DNA from: Acidimicrobiaceae bacterium
GTDB taxonomy: Bacteria; Actinomycetota; Acidimicrobiia; Acidimicrobiales; Aldehydirespiratoraceae
Reading direction: 5' to 3'
DNA: 64,000 nucleotides
Assembly (NCBI GenBank): GCA_026708645.1
Contig: JAPOUM010000040.1
Location: forward strand, 1 to 64,000
This document shows positions 40,438-49,113 of the stretch, one piece after another. The translations under genes and the position numbers were made by a program. Below the pieces are notes generated by a model. It saw only the letters and a program-made list of their open reading frames with translations. It was not told where the DNA came from and did no database searches. Position 1 is the first letter of the stretch; each line of letters opens with the position of its first letter.

Positions 40438-40953
40438 ATGGCAGGTCAAACTCAGCGGCAGCGATCGCCGCGCACCGCTGACGCTCCCGCCGCGAGTCCC
40501 GCCGGCCCGGAGCGCCGCTCGACGGGTCTGAGGGTCGCCAAAGCGCCGCCGGCGCCCAAGGCCTCCAAGGCTCGGGCCGTTCAACGCTCGCTGGGCGGCA
40601 GTGCCACCGTTGCTCTGTTCAGCCTCTTCGCGGCGTGCCTGGCGCTGGCCGCCCTGCACGCGGTTCTGGTGGAGAATCAGGCCTCGCTCGACGATCTGGT
40701 GCAGCAGAATCAGCTGAGCAGGGAGCGGCTCCACCAACTGCAAGCCGAAGTCGCCCACCTCGACTCCCCGGAGGGGCTCACCGTCCAAGCGCAGGCGGCG
40801 GGCCTCGTCCCGGCGGCGGAACTGGTGGTGCTCGCCCCGCTGGCGCCCGGAAGGCTGCTGCCGCCCGGTGACGACCCGTTCGGCCTGGCGGCATCCGGCG
40901 TCCTCCAGAGCCCGGAAGTCGGGCGCCCGGCAGCGGCTCCGCCGGCTCGATGA
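40438..40953 (+). CDS. ftsL: FtsL-like septum protein
   Basis: A 171-residue bitopic membrane protein with a cytoplasmic basic/Pro-rich N terminus, one helix at about residues 55-78 (ATVALFSLFAACLALAALHA) and a coiled-coil segment (LDDLVQQNQLSRERLHQLQA). The region LDSPEGLTVQAQAAGLVPA follows, as in FtsL/DivIC proteins. The assignment rests on topology and position just before ftsI; sequence identity in this family is low. It would link FtsQ/DivIB and FtsI-FtsW in the divisome. GAGG precedes the ATG, and the stop overlaps ftsI by 4 bp. Confidence 0.8.
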   Translation: MAGQTQRQRSPRTADAPAASPAGPERRSTGLRVAKAPPAPKASKARAVQRSLGGSATVALFSLFAACLALAALHAVLVENQASLDDLVQQNQLSRERLHQLQAEVAHLDSPEGLTVQAQAAGLVPAAELVVLAPLAPGRLLPPGDDPFGLAASGVLQSPEVGRPAAAPPAR

Positions 40954-42827
40954 CCCCGCCACGACGCAGCTTCGACACGTCCGTACGGCATCCCAGCAGA
41001 TCGCGCCGCAGGGACGGTTCGCTGTCTCCGCTTCCGCTCGTGGGGCGCGGCCGGGTGGTGAGCGTGCTGGTGGTTCTGGCTCTGGCGACAGGCGGCGTCG
41101 TCTATCGCATAGTCGACGTGCAGGCCACTCCCGATCCGCGGCTTCTGGAAGAGGCCGCCAACCCGCTCGGCGACATTGTGGTGCCGGCCCCGCGCGGCAC
41201 CGTCTTCGACCGCAACGGACGCGCCATCGCCCTGTCGCTGCCTGCGGCCACGGTGGTGTCGGACCCTCGCCTGATCGCCGATCCCCAAGCCGCGGCCGCC
41301 GACCTTGCGGCTGTGATGGGCGTCGAGGCGGCGGAACTGCTGGACGATCTGCAAGGCGCCGGCGCCTTCCGCTATCTGGCACGCCAGATAGACGCGCGTG
41401 TCGGCGAGCAGGTCGCCGAGCTCGACATCGACGGGATCAAAGTCATTTCCGAGCCGCGTCGTGAGCATCCCAACGGCGACTGCTCCGCTTTGGCTGCGGT
41501 CGGTCGAGTCAATATCGACCATGTCGGCATGAGCGGCATCGAAGAGAGCAGAGACGGCCATCTCGCGGGCGCCGCAGGCCGAGTGGTGAAGGAGGTGGGC
41601 ATCAACGGCGCCACCATCCCGGGGGGCCTCGAAGAGGTGCTGGCCCCATCCGAAGGCCGTGACATCACCGTGACCCTGGACCGCAACATCCAGTATCAGG
41701 CCGAGTCGCTGATGATCGAGGCGGTGGCCGGCGCCGGGGCCGCAAGCGGCGTGGCGCTCGTGTCGCTTCCCGGCACAGGCGAGATCCTGGCCATGGCGAA
41801 CGTGGCCAGAGGCGCCGACGGCATGGTCGACTGCACGCGAGAGAACTTGGCGGCCACTTGGAGCTACGAGCCGGGCTCGGTTTTCAAGTCTGTCACCGCC
41901 GCGGCCGCGTTGTCGGGCAGGGTGGTGTCAGAGCACGCTGCCATCAACGTGCCCGCGGAACTGACCATATGGGAGCACCGCTTCGTGGACACCCCGCCGC
42001 ATCCCAACGTGAAGTGGAGCCCCACTGAGATAATTGCCCGGTCATCGAATATCGGCACCATCAGAATGGCTCAAAAGACCGGCGAGAAAAGGTTGCACAG
42101 AACCATCGAGTCCTTCGGCTTCGGCGAGCGCACTTCCCTCGACTTCAAAGGCGAATCCAAAGGCATCCTGCTCGAATTGAACGACTGGAACGGTCTCAGC
42201 CTGCCCAACATGGCCATCGGACAAGGTCTGGCCGTCACTCCGGTGCAGATACTTCAGGCGTACAACACGATCGCCAACGGCGGAGCGCGAGTGCCGTTGA
42301 AGCTGATCGCCGCTGATGCCGCCGACGCCGACGATGCCGCCGACGCCGCGTCCCAGCAGGTGATCAGCCCCGAAGTGGCGGCGACCCTGATGCGGATGCT
42401 CACGTCGGTGGTGGAGACCGGCACCGGACGGCGGGCTGCGATGGAGGGATACTCGGTGGCCGGCAAGACCGGCACAGCCTGGCAGCCGTGCGACCAGGGC
42501 TACGAGTGCGTGAACGAGCGCGACGAGTTGATCGGGCGTCATCACACCGCCACCTTCGCAGGGATCTTCAGCAACGAGCAGGGGCCCGCGTTGGTAGTGC
42601 TGGTGATCATCGACGACCCCGAAGGAGAGGAGATATCCGGCGGCAGGCTGGCCGCGCCGACTGTGCGCACGATCGCCGAATACGCCCTTCGGCAGCTGCG
42701 CGTCCCTGCGTCGCCCGATTTCGCGACCGACGAGCGGCGCCGTGCCGAGCCGGCGCCCGCGCCCGAACCGCAGCAACCGCAGCCCTTGCAACAGGGAACT
42801 CAGGTCGCAGGGCCTGCGAACCCGTGA
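40950..42827 (+). CDS. ftsI: Septal peptidoglycan transpeptidase (class B PBP, FtsI/PBP3)
   Basis: A 625-residue monofunctional class B penicillin-binding protein. A single helix near residues 36-54 anchors it. The PBP dimer/pedestal domain includes PAPRGTVFDRNGRAIALS. The transpeptidase domain has the nucleophile YEPGSVFKSV (S-x-x-K), SSN in IARSSNIGT, and KTG in VAGKTGTAWQ. It cross-links septal peptidoglycan with its partner FtsW. A short DAADADDAADAAS repeat interrupts a loop about 50 residues before KTG. The C-terminal tail is Pro/Gln-rich. The start overlaps ftsL and the stop overlaps murE. Confidence 0.95.
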   Translation: MTPPRRSFDTSVRHPSRSRRRDGSLSPLPLVGRGRVVSVLVVLALATGGVVYRIVDVQATPDPRLLEEAANPLGDIVVPAPRGTVFDRNGRAIALSLPAATVVSDPRLIADPQAAAADLAAVMGVEAAELLDDLQGAGAFRYLARQIDARVGEQVAELDIDGIKVISEPRREHPNGDCSALAAVGRVNIDHVGMSGIEESRDGHLAGAAGRVVKEVGINGATIPGGLEEVLAPSEGRDITVTLDRNIQYQAESLMIEAVAGAGAASGVALVSLPGTGEILAMANVARGADGMVDCTRENLAATWSYEPGSVFKSVTAAAALSGRVVSEHAAINVPAELTIWEHRFVDTPPHPNVKWSPTEIIARSSNIGTIRMAQKTGEKRLHRTIESFGFGERTSLDFKGESKGILLELNDWNGLSLPNMAIGQGLAVTPVQILQAYNTIANGGARVPLKLIAADAADADDAADAASQQVISPEVAATLMRMLTSVVETGTGRRAAMEGYSVAGKTGTAWQPCDQGYECVNERDELIGRHHTATFAGIFSNEQGPALVVLVIIDDPEGEEISGGRLAAPTVRTIAEYALRQLRVPASPDFATDERRRAEPAPAPEPQQPQPLQQGTQVAGPANP

Positions 42828-44317
42828 TCACGCTCGCCGGACTCGCCCGCTCGCTGTCTGCTGAGCTGCTGGCCTGCTGGCCGAGCGGCGCCGGTGCGAC
42901 CGTGGCCGACACGGCCGTAGCTGACACGGCCGTAGCCGACATAAGTCACGACAGCCGCCGCATCACTGCGGGCGCCGTGTTCGCCTGCCTTCCCGGAGCG
43001 GTCACCGACGGTCACCGTTTCGTGTCCGAGGCGGTAGCGGCCGGCGCCGTCGGGCTTCTGGCCCAAGAGGCGCGCCAGGCCGCGTCAGCCGGCGTGCCCT
43101 GCCTGATGGTGCCGTCGGTCCGCGAGGCGCTGGGCCCGGCGGCGGCGCTGGTCCACGGCTCGCCGTCGCAGCGTCTCGACCTCGTCGGGGTCACAGGCAC
43201 CAACGGCAAGACCACCACGGTGAGGCTCACAGCCGAGCTCTTGAGAGCGGCGGGCCGCGACCCTGTCGAGATCGGCACCCTCACCGGCGCTCTGACTACT
43301 CCCGAAGCCACCGACCTGCAGCGCGCTCTGGCCGCAGGGGTTGCACGCGGCGCCAGTGAGGCGGTCGTCGAAGTGTCGTCCCACGCTTTGGCGCAGCAGC
43401 GCGTCGATGGCTGCCGCTTCAAGGTGGCGGCTTTCACCAACCTGAGCCGCGATCACCTCGACTTCCACGGATCGATGGAGCAGTACTTCGCGGCCAAGGC
43501 TCGGCTCTTCACCGACGGCTTGGCCGACAGCGCCGTGGTGGACGTCACCGGGCCCTGGGGCAGGCGCCTGGCTGACGAGATCTCCTCGCGCGGGCTCATG
43601 CCGCTGACGACTTTCTCCCTGGACGACGTCGAGGTGCTGGCATCCGACGCCTCGTCGAGCACGTTCCGCTGGCGCGGCCAGAAGGTGCTGTTGCCGCTGG
43701 CCGGGGCGTTCAACCGGGCCAACGCGGTGCTCGCCGCCGAGCTGGCGCTGCATTCAGGCCTGACGCCCGCCGAGACGGCCGAGCATCTGGCTGCGGCCAG
43801 GCCGGTCGCCGGGCGCTTCGAGCCGGTGGACGCCGGGGACGGTCAGGACTTCCGTGTGATCGTCGACTACGCCCACACTCCCGACGCACTGTCGGTGGCG
43901 CTGCGAACCGCCCGCAGCCTCACCGAGGGCCGCCTGATAGTGGTCTTCGGCGCCGGCGGCGAGCGCGACCGGGGCAAACGCCGCGAGATGGGCGCCGCGG
44001 CCGAGCGGCTGGCGGACCTGGTGTGCATCACCAGCGACAACCCCCGCTCTGAAGACCCTCGCGAGATCATCGACGAGATCGCCGCCGGAATGAGCCGCGA
44101 ACCGGAGCGGCGCGAGCCGGACCGGCGCCTGGCGCTGCGCCACTGCCTGAGCGCGGCCCGCCGCGGGGACACCGTGCTGGTCGCCGGCAAGGGCCACGAG
44201 CCGTATCAGGTGATCGACGAGCGCGTCCTGGCCTTCGACGACCGCGACGTGCTGCGACAAGAACTGGCCCGCCTCGCAAGGTCGCGGCAGCCCCGGACCG
44301 CGGAGGCCGGCCGATGA
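42824..44317 (+). CDS. murE: UDP-MurNAc-L-Ala-D-Glu:meso-diaminopimelate ligase
   Basis: A 497-residue Mur ligase adding the third stem-peptide residue. The ATP loop is GVTGTNGKTTT, the central domain has FTNLSRDHLDFHGSMEQYF, and the carbamylated Lys region is AAKARLF. The DNPR motif (ITSDNPRSED) marks diaminopimelate rather than lysine as substrate. The frame is open into ftsI; the GTG at 42824 is the start because it overlaps the ftsI stop (GTGA). The N-terminal domain contains a short tandem VADTA duplication. MurF, usually next, is missing. Confidence 0.95.
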   Translation: MITLAGLARSLSAELLACWPSGAGATVADTAVADTAVADISHDSRRITAGAVFACLPGAVTDGHRFVSEAVAAGAVGLLAQEARQAASAGVPCLMVPSVREALGPAAALVHGSPSQRLDLVGVTGTNGKTTTVRLTAELLRAAGRDPVEIGTLTGALTTPEATDLQRALAAGVARGASEAVVEVSSHALAQQRVDGCRFKVAAFTNLSRDHLDFHGSMEQYFAAKARLFTDGLADSAVVDVTGPWGRRLADEISSRGLMPLTTFSLDDVEVLASDASSSTFRWRGQKVLLPLAGAFNRANAVLAAELALHSGLTPAETAEHLAAARPVAGRFEPVDAGDGQDFRVIVDYAHTPDALSVALRTARSLTEGRLIVVFGAGGERDRGKRREMGAAAERLADLVCITSDNPRSEDPREIIDEIAAGMSREPERREPDRRLALRHCLSAARRGDTVLVAGKGHEPYQVIDERVLAFDDRDVLRQELARLARSRQPRTAEAGR

Positions 44318-45366
44318 TCCGCCTGTTGATCGCGGGCAGCATCGCCATGTTCACTTCGCTGATCGGCTGCTGGCTCCTGATCCGTGTTCTGGTCCGCTAC
44401 GGGATAGGCCAACCGATACGCGATGACGGCCCCCGAGAGCATCGCCTCAAGTCGGGCACTCCCACCATGGGCGGCATCGCCGTGGTGGTCGCTGCCGCTG
44501 TCGGCTATGTGGGCAGCGACATTTTCGGCGGCATCAACACCCGCACCGGGATCATCGTGCTGCTCACCATCATCGCGGCAGGCCTCGTCGGGTTCCTCGA
44601 CGACTGGATCAAGGTCGTGGCGTCGCGCAATCTGGGACTCAACAAGAGCACCAAGATCATCGGGCTCTTGCTGGTCGGGATCGCTTTCGCCTGGGCCATG
44701 ACCGAGTTCACCTCGGTTCACACCACCGTGTCGTTCACCCGTTTCGACAGCCCGGGCATCGAGATCGGACGGTTCGGCTGGTCGGTCTGGGCGGTGCTGT
44801 TGATCATCGCCACCACCAACGCCGTCAACTTGACCGACGGGCTCGACGGCCTGGCCGCGGGCGCCAGCGGTTTCGGCTACGGCGCCTTCATGATCATCGG
44901 TTTCTGGCAGTTCGACCATTACGACGACTACCAGGTCGCGCACGCGCTGGATCTGGCGGTGGTGAGCGCGGCCATGGTCGGAGCGATCGTCGGGTTCCTG
45001 TGGTGGAACGCCGCCCCGGCGCGCATCTTCATGGGCGACACGGGCTCGCTGGCGCTGGGCAGCGGCCTGGCGGCTCTGGCTCTGGCCACCAGCACGCAGC
45101 TGCTGCTAGTGGTGATCGGCGGGCTCTTCGTGGTCGAGACCCTCTCGGTGATCCTGCAGGTGGTCTCGTTCAGGGGTTTCGGCAGGCGCCTCTTCCGCAT
45201 GGCGCCGCTGCATCATCACTTCGAGCTGCGCGGCTGGCCGGAGACCACAGTGATAGTGAGACTCTGGATACTCTCCGGGCTCTGCACCGCCGTCGGGCTC
45301 GGAGTGTTCTACGGCGACGCGGTCAACAACGGCATAATCGACTCGATCTCGAGGCTTACGCCGTGA
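44314..45366 (+). CDS. mraY: Phospho-MurNAc-pentapeptide transferase
   Basis: A 350-residue membrane enzyme that transfers phospho-MurNAc-pentapeptide to undecaprenyl phosphate, making lipid I. About ten helices. Conserved blocks are HRLKSGTPTMGG, GFLDDWIKV, NAVNLTDGLDGLA (catalytic Asp), FMGDTGSLALG and the HHH of PLHHHFEL. It overlaps murE and murD by 4 bp on each side. Confidence 0.97.
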   Translation: MIRLLIAGSIAMFTSLIGCWLLIRVLVRYGIGQPIRDDGPREHRLKSGTPTMGGIAVVVAAAVGYVGSDIFGGINTRTGIIVLLTIIAAGLVGFLDDWIKVVASRNLGLNKSTKIIGLLLVGIAFAWAMTEFTSVHTTVSFTRFDSPGIEIGRFGWSVWAVLLIIATTNAVNLTDGLDGLAAGASGFGYGAFMIIGFWQFDHYDDYQVAHALDLAVVSAAMVGAIVGFLWWNAAPARIFMGDTGSLALGSGLAALALATSTQLLLVVIGGLFVVETLSVILQVVSFRGFGRRLFRMAPLHHHFELRGWPETTVIVRLWILSGLCTAVGLGVFYGDAVNNGIIDSISRLTP

Positions 45367-46736
45367 TTCCCGCGGTGCCTCAGAAGCTGCTCCTGGCCGG
45401 TTTCGGCGCCGCCAACCAGGCCGCGGCTCGCAGCTTGCTGGCGAGAGGCCATGACTTGATCGTGTTCGACGACCGCAGCGACGCGGGCGTCCCCGGCGAA
45501 GGCGCAGGCCGCAGCGCGGACTCCGCTGCGGCGACCCTCGGCTTGGAACTGGAAGCCTCGCCTGACGCGGCGCGCCTCGACACGCTGGTCCGCTCGGTGG
45601 GAGCGGTCGTGCCCACGCCGGGCCTGCCGCACGACCATCCGGTGCTGGCAGCCGCGGCGGCCCACGGCGTGGCGACGATGAGCGAATTCGATCTGGCCGC
45701 CGCCTGGGACTCCCGCCCCGTCGCTGCGATCACCGGAACCAGCGGCAAGACCACGGTCACCGAGACGGCGGCGGCGGCGCTCACCGCTTCGGGCGTCGCT
45801 GCGGCTGCCGCCGGCAACAACGACCTGCCGCTGGTCAGCGCCATCGACCGCGGCGACACGGAAGTGTTCGTGGTGGAAGCTTCCTCTTTCCGTCTCGGCC
45901 ACAGCCGCAGCTTCGAGCCCGGAACCGCCTGCTGGCTCAATTTCGGGCCTGACCACCTGGACGTGCACGGCAGCCTGGCCGCCTACGAGGCCGCCAAGGC
46001 GAGCCTGTGGCGGCGCCTGCCTGCGTCGGGAACCGCCGTCGCCAACCTCGACGATCCCACAGTGATGAGCCATCTGCGCGCCGACCGCGCCTCGTGGACT
46101 TTCTCAACCGGCAGCGCCGGCGCCGCATGGCGCCTCGAGGACGACATGCTGACAGGCCCCCACGGAGAGCTGGTCGCCGTGGAGGAACTGCCGCGTGCGC
46201 TGCCCCACGACATCGCCAACGCGCTGGCGGCGGCTGCTTGCGCCGTCGCCGCGGGCGCCAGCATCGACGGCGCGCGCCGCGCGTTGCGCGACTGTCGGCC
46301 TGGCGCCCATCGCCTGCAGCGGATCGCCGTCGTCGGCGACGTGCTCTACATCGACGACTCCAAAGCCACCACCCCGCACGCCACCGTCGCGGCGTTGCGG
46401 TCCTTCGAGCGGGTCGTGCTGATAGCAGGCGGCCGCAACAAGGGACTCGACCTGTCAGCGCTGCGCGCCGCGGTCGCCACGGTGCGCAGCGTGGTGACTC
46501 TGGGCGAGGCGGCCGACGAGCTGGCCGCGGTGTTCGCCGGCGTCAGAGCGGTGCAGGAAGCGCCGGACATGGACTCAGCGGTGGCTTTGGCGGCGGCCGC
46601 GGCCGAGCCGGGCGACACCGTGATGCTGTCGCCCGCGTGCGCTTCCTTCGACCGCTACCGCGGCTACGCCGAACGCGGCGAGGATTTTAGCCGTGCCGTC
46701 GCCGAGCACGCTCGAAGCAGGATCAGCGCCGCGTGA
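45363..46736 (+). CDS. murD: UDP-MurNAc-L-Ala:D-glutamate ligase
   Basis: A 457-residue Mur ligase that adds D-glutamate. The N-terminal Rossmann-like domain (LLLAGFGAANQAAA) is followed by the ATP loop ITGTSGKTTVTE, NFGPDHLDVHGS, and the C-terminal domain with DDSKATTPHATVAALRS and GGRNKGLDLS. The frame is open upstream inside mraY; the GTG at 45363 overlapping the mraY stop is the start. It runs directly into ftsW with a 4-bp overlap. Confidence 0.95.
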   Translation: MIPAVPQKLLLAGFGAANQAAARSLLARGHDLIVFDDRSDAGVPGEGAGRSADSAAATLGLELEASPDAARLDTLVRSVGAVVPTPGLPHDHPVLAAAAAHGVATMSEFDLAAAWDSRPVAAITGTSGKTTVTETAAAALTASGVAAAAAGNNDLPLVSAIDRGDTEVFVVEASSFRLGHSRSFEPGTACWLNFGPDHLDVHGSLAAYEAAKASLWRRLPASGTAVANLDDPTVMSHLRADRASWTFSTGSAGAAWRLEDDMLTGPHGELVAVEELPRALPHDIANALAAAACAVAAGASIDGARRALRDCRPGAHRLQRIAVVGDVLYIDDSKATTPHATVAALRSFERVVLIAGGRNKGLDLSALRAAVATVRSVVTLGEAADELAAVFAGVRAVQEAPDMDSAVALAAAAAEPGDTVMLSPACASFDRYRGYAERGEDFSRAVAEHARSRISAA

Positions 46737-47911
46737 CCGTCACCGCGCATCCCGCGGCGGCCGCTGCGCTGACCGCCAGACGCAGCGGCGCGACCGTCTC
46801 CCGGACCGCCACGCCGATCGGGCGCCGGACCGGCCTGTTCTTGGCGCTGCTGATTTCGGTCGTCTCGTTGATGCTGCTGGGTTTGGTGATGGCATTGTCC
46901 GCGACGGCCGCCCCCAGCCTGTCGGGCACAGACTCGGCCTGGTCGCTGTTCAGGAGTCAGGCCATGTGGCTCGGCGTCGGAACGGTCGCCATGCTGGTGC
47001 TGCTGCGCGTCGATTACCACCGCTGGAAGAAGCTCGCCCCCTACGGCCTGGGCATGACCCTGCTGCTGCTGGCGGTCACCGCCGTCCCCAGCATCGGCAT
47101 CAGCGCCAACGGCGCGCGTCGCTGGCTGGGAGTCGGGCCTGTCGTGTTCCAGCCCTCAGAACTGGCCAAGCTGGCGCTGGTGGTTTTCATCGCCGATCTG
47201 TTGTCCAGGCCCGGCCGCCACATGGAGGACACCCGTGCGACCGTCGCGCCGGTGATGCTGACCACCGTGGCGATGGCGCTGCTGCTGATGCTCCAGCCGC
47301 ATCTTGGAGCGGCAGTGCTCATCGGGGGCACGGCAGTGACGGTGCTCTACTTCGCCGGCGCGAGGCTCAGCCACCTGCTGCTCATAGGTGTCGCGGGCGC
47401 CACCGCGGCGGCGCTGATGATCGCCTACACGCCTTGGCGCCGGGAGCGCATGCTCGGATTCATGAACCCGTGGGACGATCCCTTGGGCAACGGCTATCAG
47501 ACGCTCAAATCGCTTCTCGCCATGGCCTCCGGCGGGCTCGACGGGGTCGGGCTCGGCTCAGGCCGATCCAAATGGGGGTATCTGCCCTACGCCCACACCG
47601 ACTTCATTTTCGCGGTCATCGGAGAAGAGCTCGGCATCGCCGGCTCGCTGTTCGTGGTGTCGCTGTTCGCGGGGATAGCCGTGGCAGGACTGGGAGTGGC
47701 GCTGCGGGCGAGCGACCGTTTCGGGATGCTGCTGGCAGTGGGGATCACTTGTTGGATAACCCTGCAGGCGGCTCTCAACATCGGCGCGGTCCTGGGAGTT
47801 CTGCCGGTCGTGGGCATGACCCTGCCGCTGCTTTCGTTCGGGGGGACTTCGCTGGTGACGACGCTGGCCTCGACAGGCGTGCTCCTCAACGTGGCGAGAC
47901 AGATCCGATGA
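46733..47911 (+). CDS. ftsW: Septal peptidoglycan glycosyltransferase FtsW (SEDS family)
   Basis: A 392-residue SEDS polymerase with about ten helices that polymerises lipid II during septation with FtsI. Family landmarks are NGARRWLGVGPVVFQPSELAK (about residues 123-143), the loop with catalytic-type Asp in NPWDDPLGNGYQ, and SFGGTSLVTTLASTGVLLNV. The basic N terminus (~35 residues) is cytoplasmic. The GTG start overlaps the murD stop. Confidence 0.95.
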   Translation: MTVTAHPAAAAALTARRSGATVSRTATPIGRRTGLFLALLISVVSLMLLGLVMALSATAAPSLSGTDSAWSLFRSQAMWLGVGTVAMLVLLRVDYHRWKKLAPYGLGMTLLLLAVTAVPSIGISANGARRWLGVGPVVFQPSELAKLALVVFIADLLSRPGRHMEDTRATVAPVMLTTVAMALLLMLQPHLGAAVLIGGTAVTVLYFAGARLSHLLLIGVAGATAAALMIAYTPWRRERMLGFMNPWDDPLGNGYQTLKSLLAMASGGLDGVGLGSGRSKWGYLPYAHTDFIFAVIGEELGIAGSLFVVSLFAGIAVAGLGVALRASDRFGMLLAVGITCWITLQAALNIGAVLGVLPVVGMTLPLLSFGGTSLVTTLASTGVLLNVARQIR

Positions 47912-49113
47912 GCCGCGTCTGGGCGGTGATCGCCGGCGGAGGCACCGCGGGCCACGTGCTCCCCGGCATCAGCATCGCCGACGAGATGACCCGGCGCGGC
48001 GTGCCTGCTGAAGACGTCCGTTTCGTGGGCGGCGCCCGCGGCGTCGAGGCGCGCCTCGTGGCCGACGCCGGCTACGCGGTCACGACGCTGCCCGGACGCG
48101 GCCTGCGCCGCAGCTTCCGCCCCGGCGCCGCAGCCGTCAACCTGCTGGCGGCTGTCGAGTTCGCGCGGGCCTGCCTGCGGTCGCTGCTGCTGATGCGCCG
48201 CCTCAAACCCGCGGTCGTGGTGGGTCTGGGCGGCTATGCGTCAGCGCCCTGCGCGATGGCTGCAGTCTTGTTGCGGGTGCCTCTTGTCGTCACCGAGCAG
48301 AACGCAGTTGCAGGGACGGCCAACCGTCTGTTGAGCCGCTTCGCCGCAGCGTCCGCCACCGCCTTCGACTCCACGGGCCTCAAAGGCGCTGTCTGCACCG
48401 GGAATCCGCTGCGCAGCGAGGTGATAGCCGCAGGCGAGCGGGCCGCAGCTCCGAGCAGCGGCGGCAGCGCCTCGGGGGGTTCCGACGACCGCAGGCTGGT
48501 AGCCGTCTTCGGCGGCTCGCTCGGCGCCCGCTCGATCAATCGCGCCGTTGCGGGGGCTCTCGAACTGTGGCACGACCGCGAAGATCTCCGCATCCGTCAC
48601 ATCTCCGGCCCCGGCCATTTCGACGATGCGCGAGGAGACCAGCAACGGCTGCGGCAGCAAGCCCGAGACCGCGGCTCCGGCAGCAGCCCTGACAGCGGCC
48701 CCGAGCGCGGCCTCGTCTACGACCTAGTCGCCTATGAGGACGACATGGCCGGGCTCTACGCTGCGGCCGACCTGGTGGTGGCGCGCTCCGGGGCCACCAC
48801 CGTCGCGGAGCTGGCGGCCGTGGGCGTGCCGTCGCTGCTGGCGCCGCTGCCGGGAGCGCCCGGAGACCATCAAACCGCCAACGCACGGGTTCTCGAATCC
48901 GCCGGCGGCGCCGTGATCGTCCGCGACAGCGAACTGACCCCCGCCCGCCTGGCAGCCGAAGTGGACAAGCTGCTCGAGGATCCGCAGCGTCTCGAAGCGA
49001 TGGCCGAAGCGGCCCGCAGCCTGGCCAGGCCCGAAGCCGCGCGAGTCGTGGTGGACCTGATCGAGAGCCGGGCTTGCCGCTCCCGCCCCGGCAAGGAGGC
49101 GCCCGCGCCATGA
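47908..49113 (+). CDS. murG: UDP-GlcNAc:undecaprenyl-PP-MurNAc-pentapeptide GlcNAc transferase
   Basis: A 401-residue GT28 glycosyltransferase making lipid II at the inner membrane face. The loops IAGGGTAGHVLPG and VGLGGYASAP, then TEQNAVAGTANR and FGGSLGARSIN, and the sugar-nucleotide site ARSGATTVAEL...GDHQTANA are present. Two low-complexity insertions (about residues 180-190 and 245-260) make it slightly longer than usual. The ATG at 47908 overlaps the ftsW stop. The C-terminal tail runs into the murC start. Confidence 0.95.
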   Translation: MSRVWAVIAGGGTAGHVLPGISIADEMTRRGVPAEDVRFVGGARGVEARLVADAGYAVTTLPGRGLRRSFRPGAAAVNLLAAVEFARACLRSLLLMRRLKPAVVVGLGGYASAPCAMAAVLLRVPLVVTEQNAVAGTANRLLSRFAAASATAFDSTGLKGAVCTGNPLRSEVIAAGERAAAPSSGGSASGGSDDRRLVAVFGGSLGARSINRAVAGALELWHDREDLRIRHISGPGHFDDARGDQQRLRQQARDRGSGSSPDSGPERGLVYDLVAYEDDMAGLYAAADLVVARSGATTVAELAAVGVPSLLAPLPGAPGDHQTANARVLESAGGAVIVRDSELTPARLAAEVDKLLEDPQRLEAMAEAARSLARPEAARVVVDLIESRACRSRPGKEAPAP

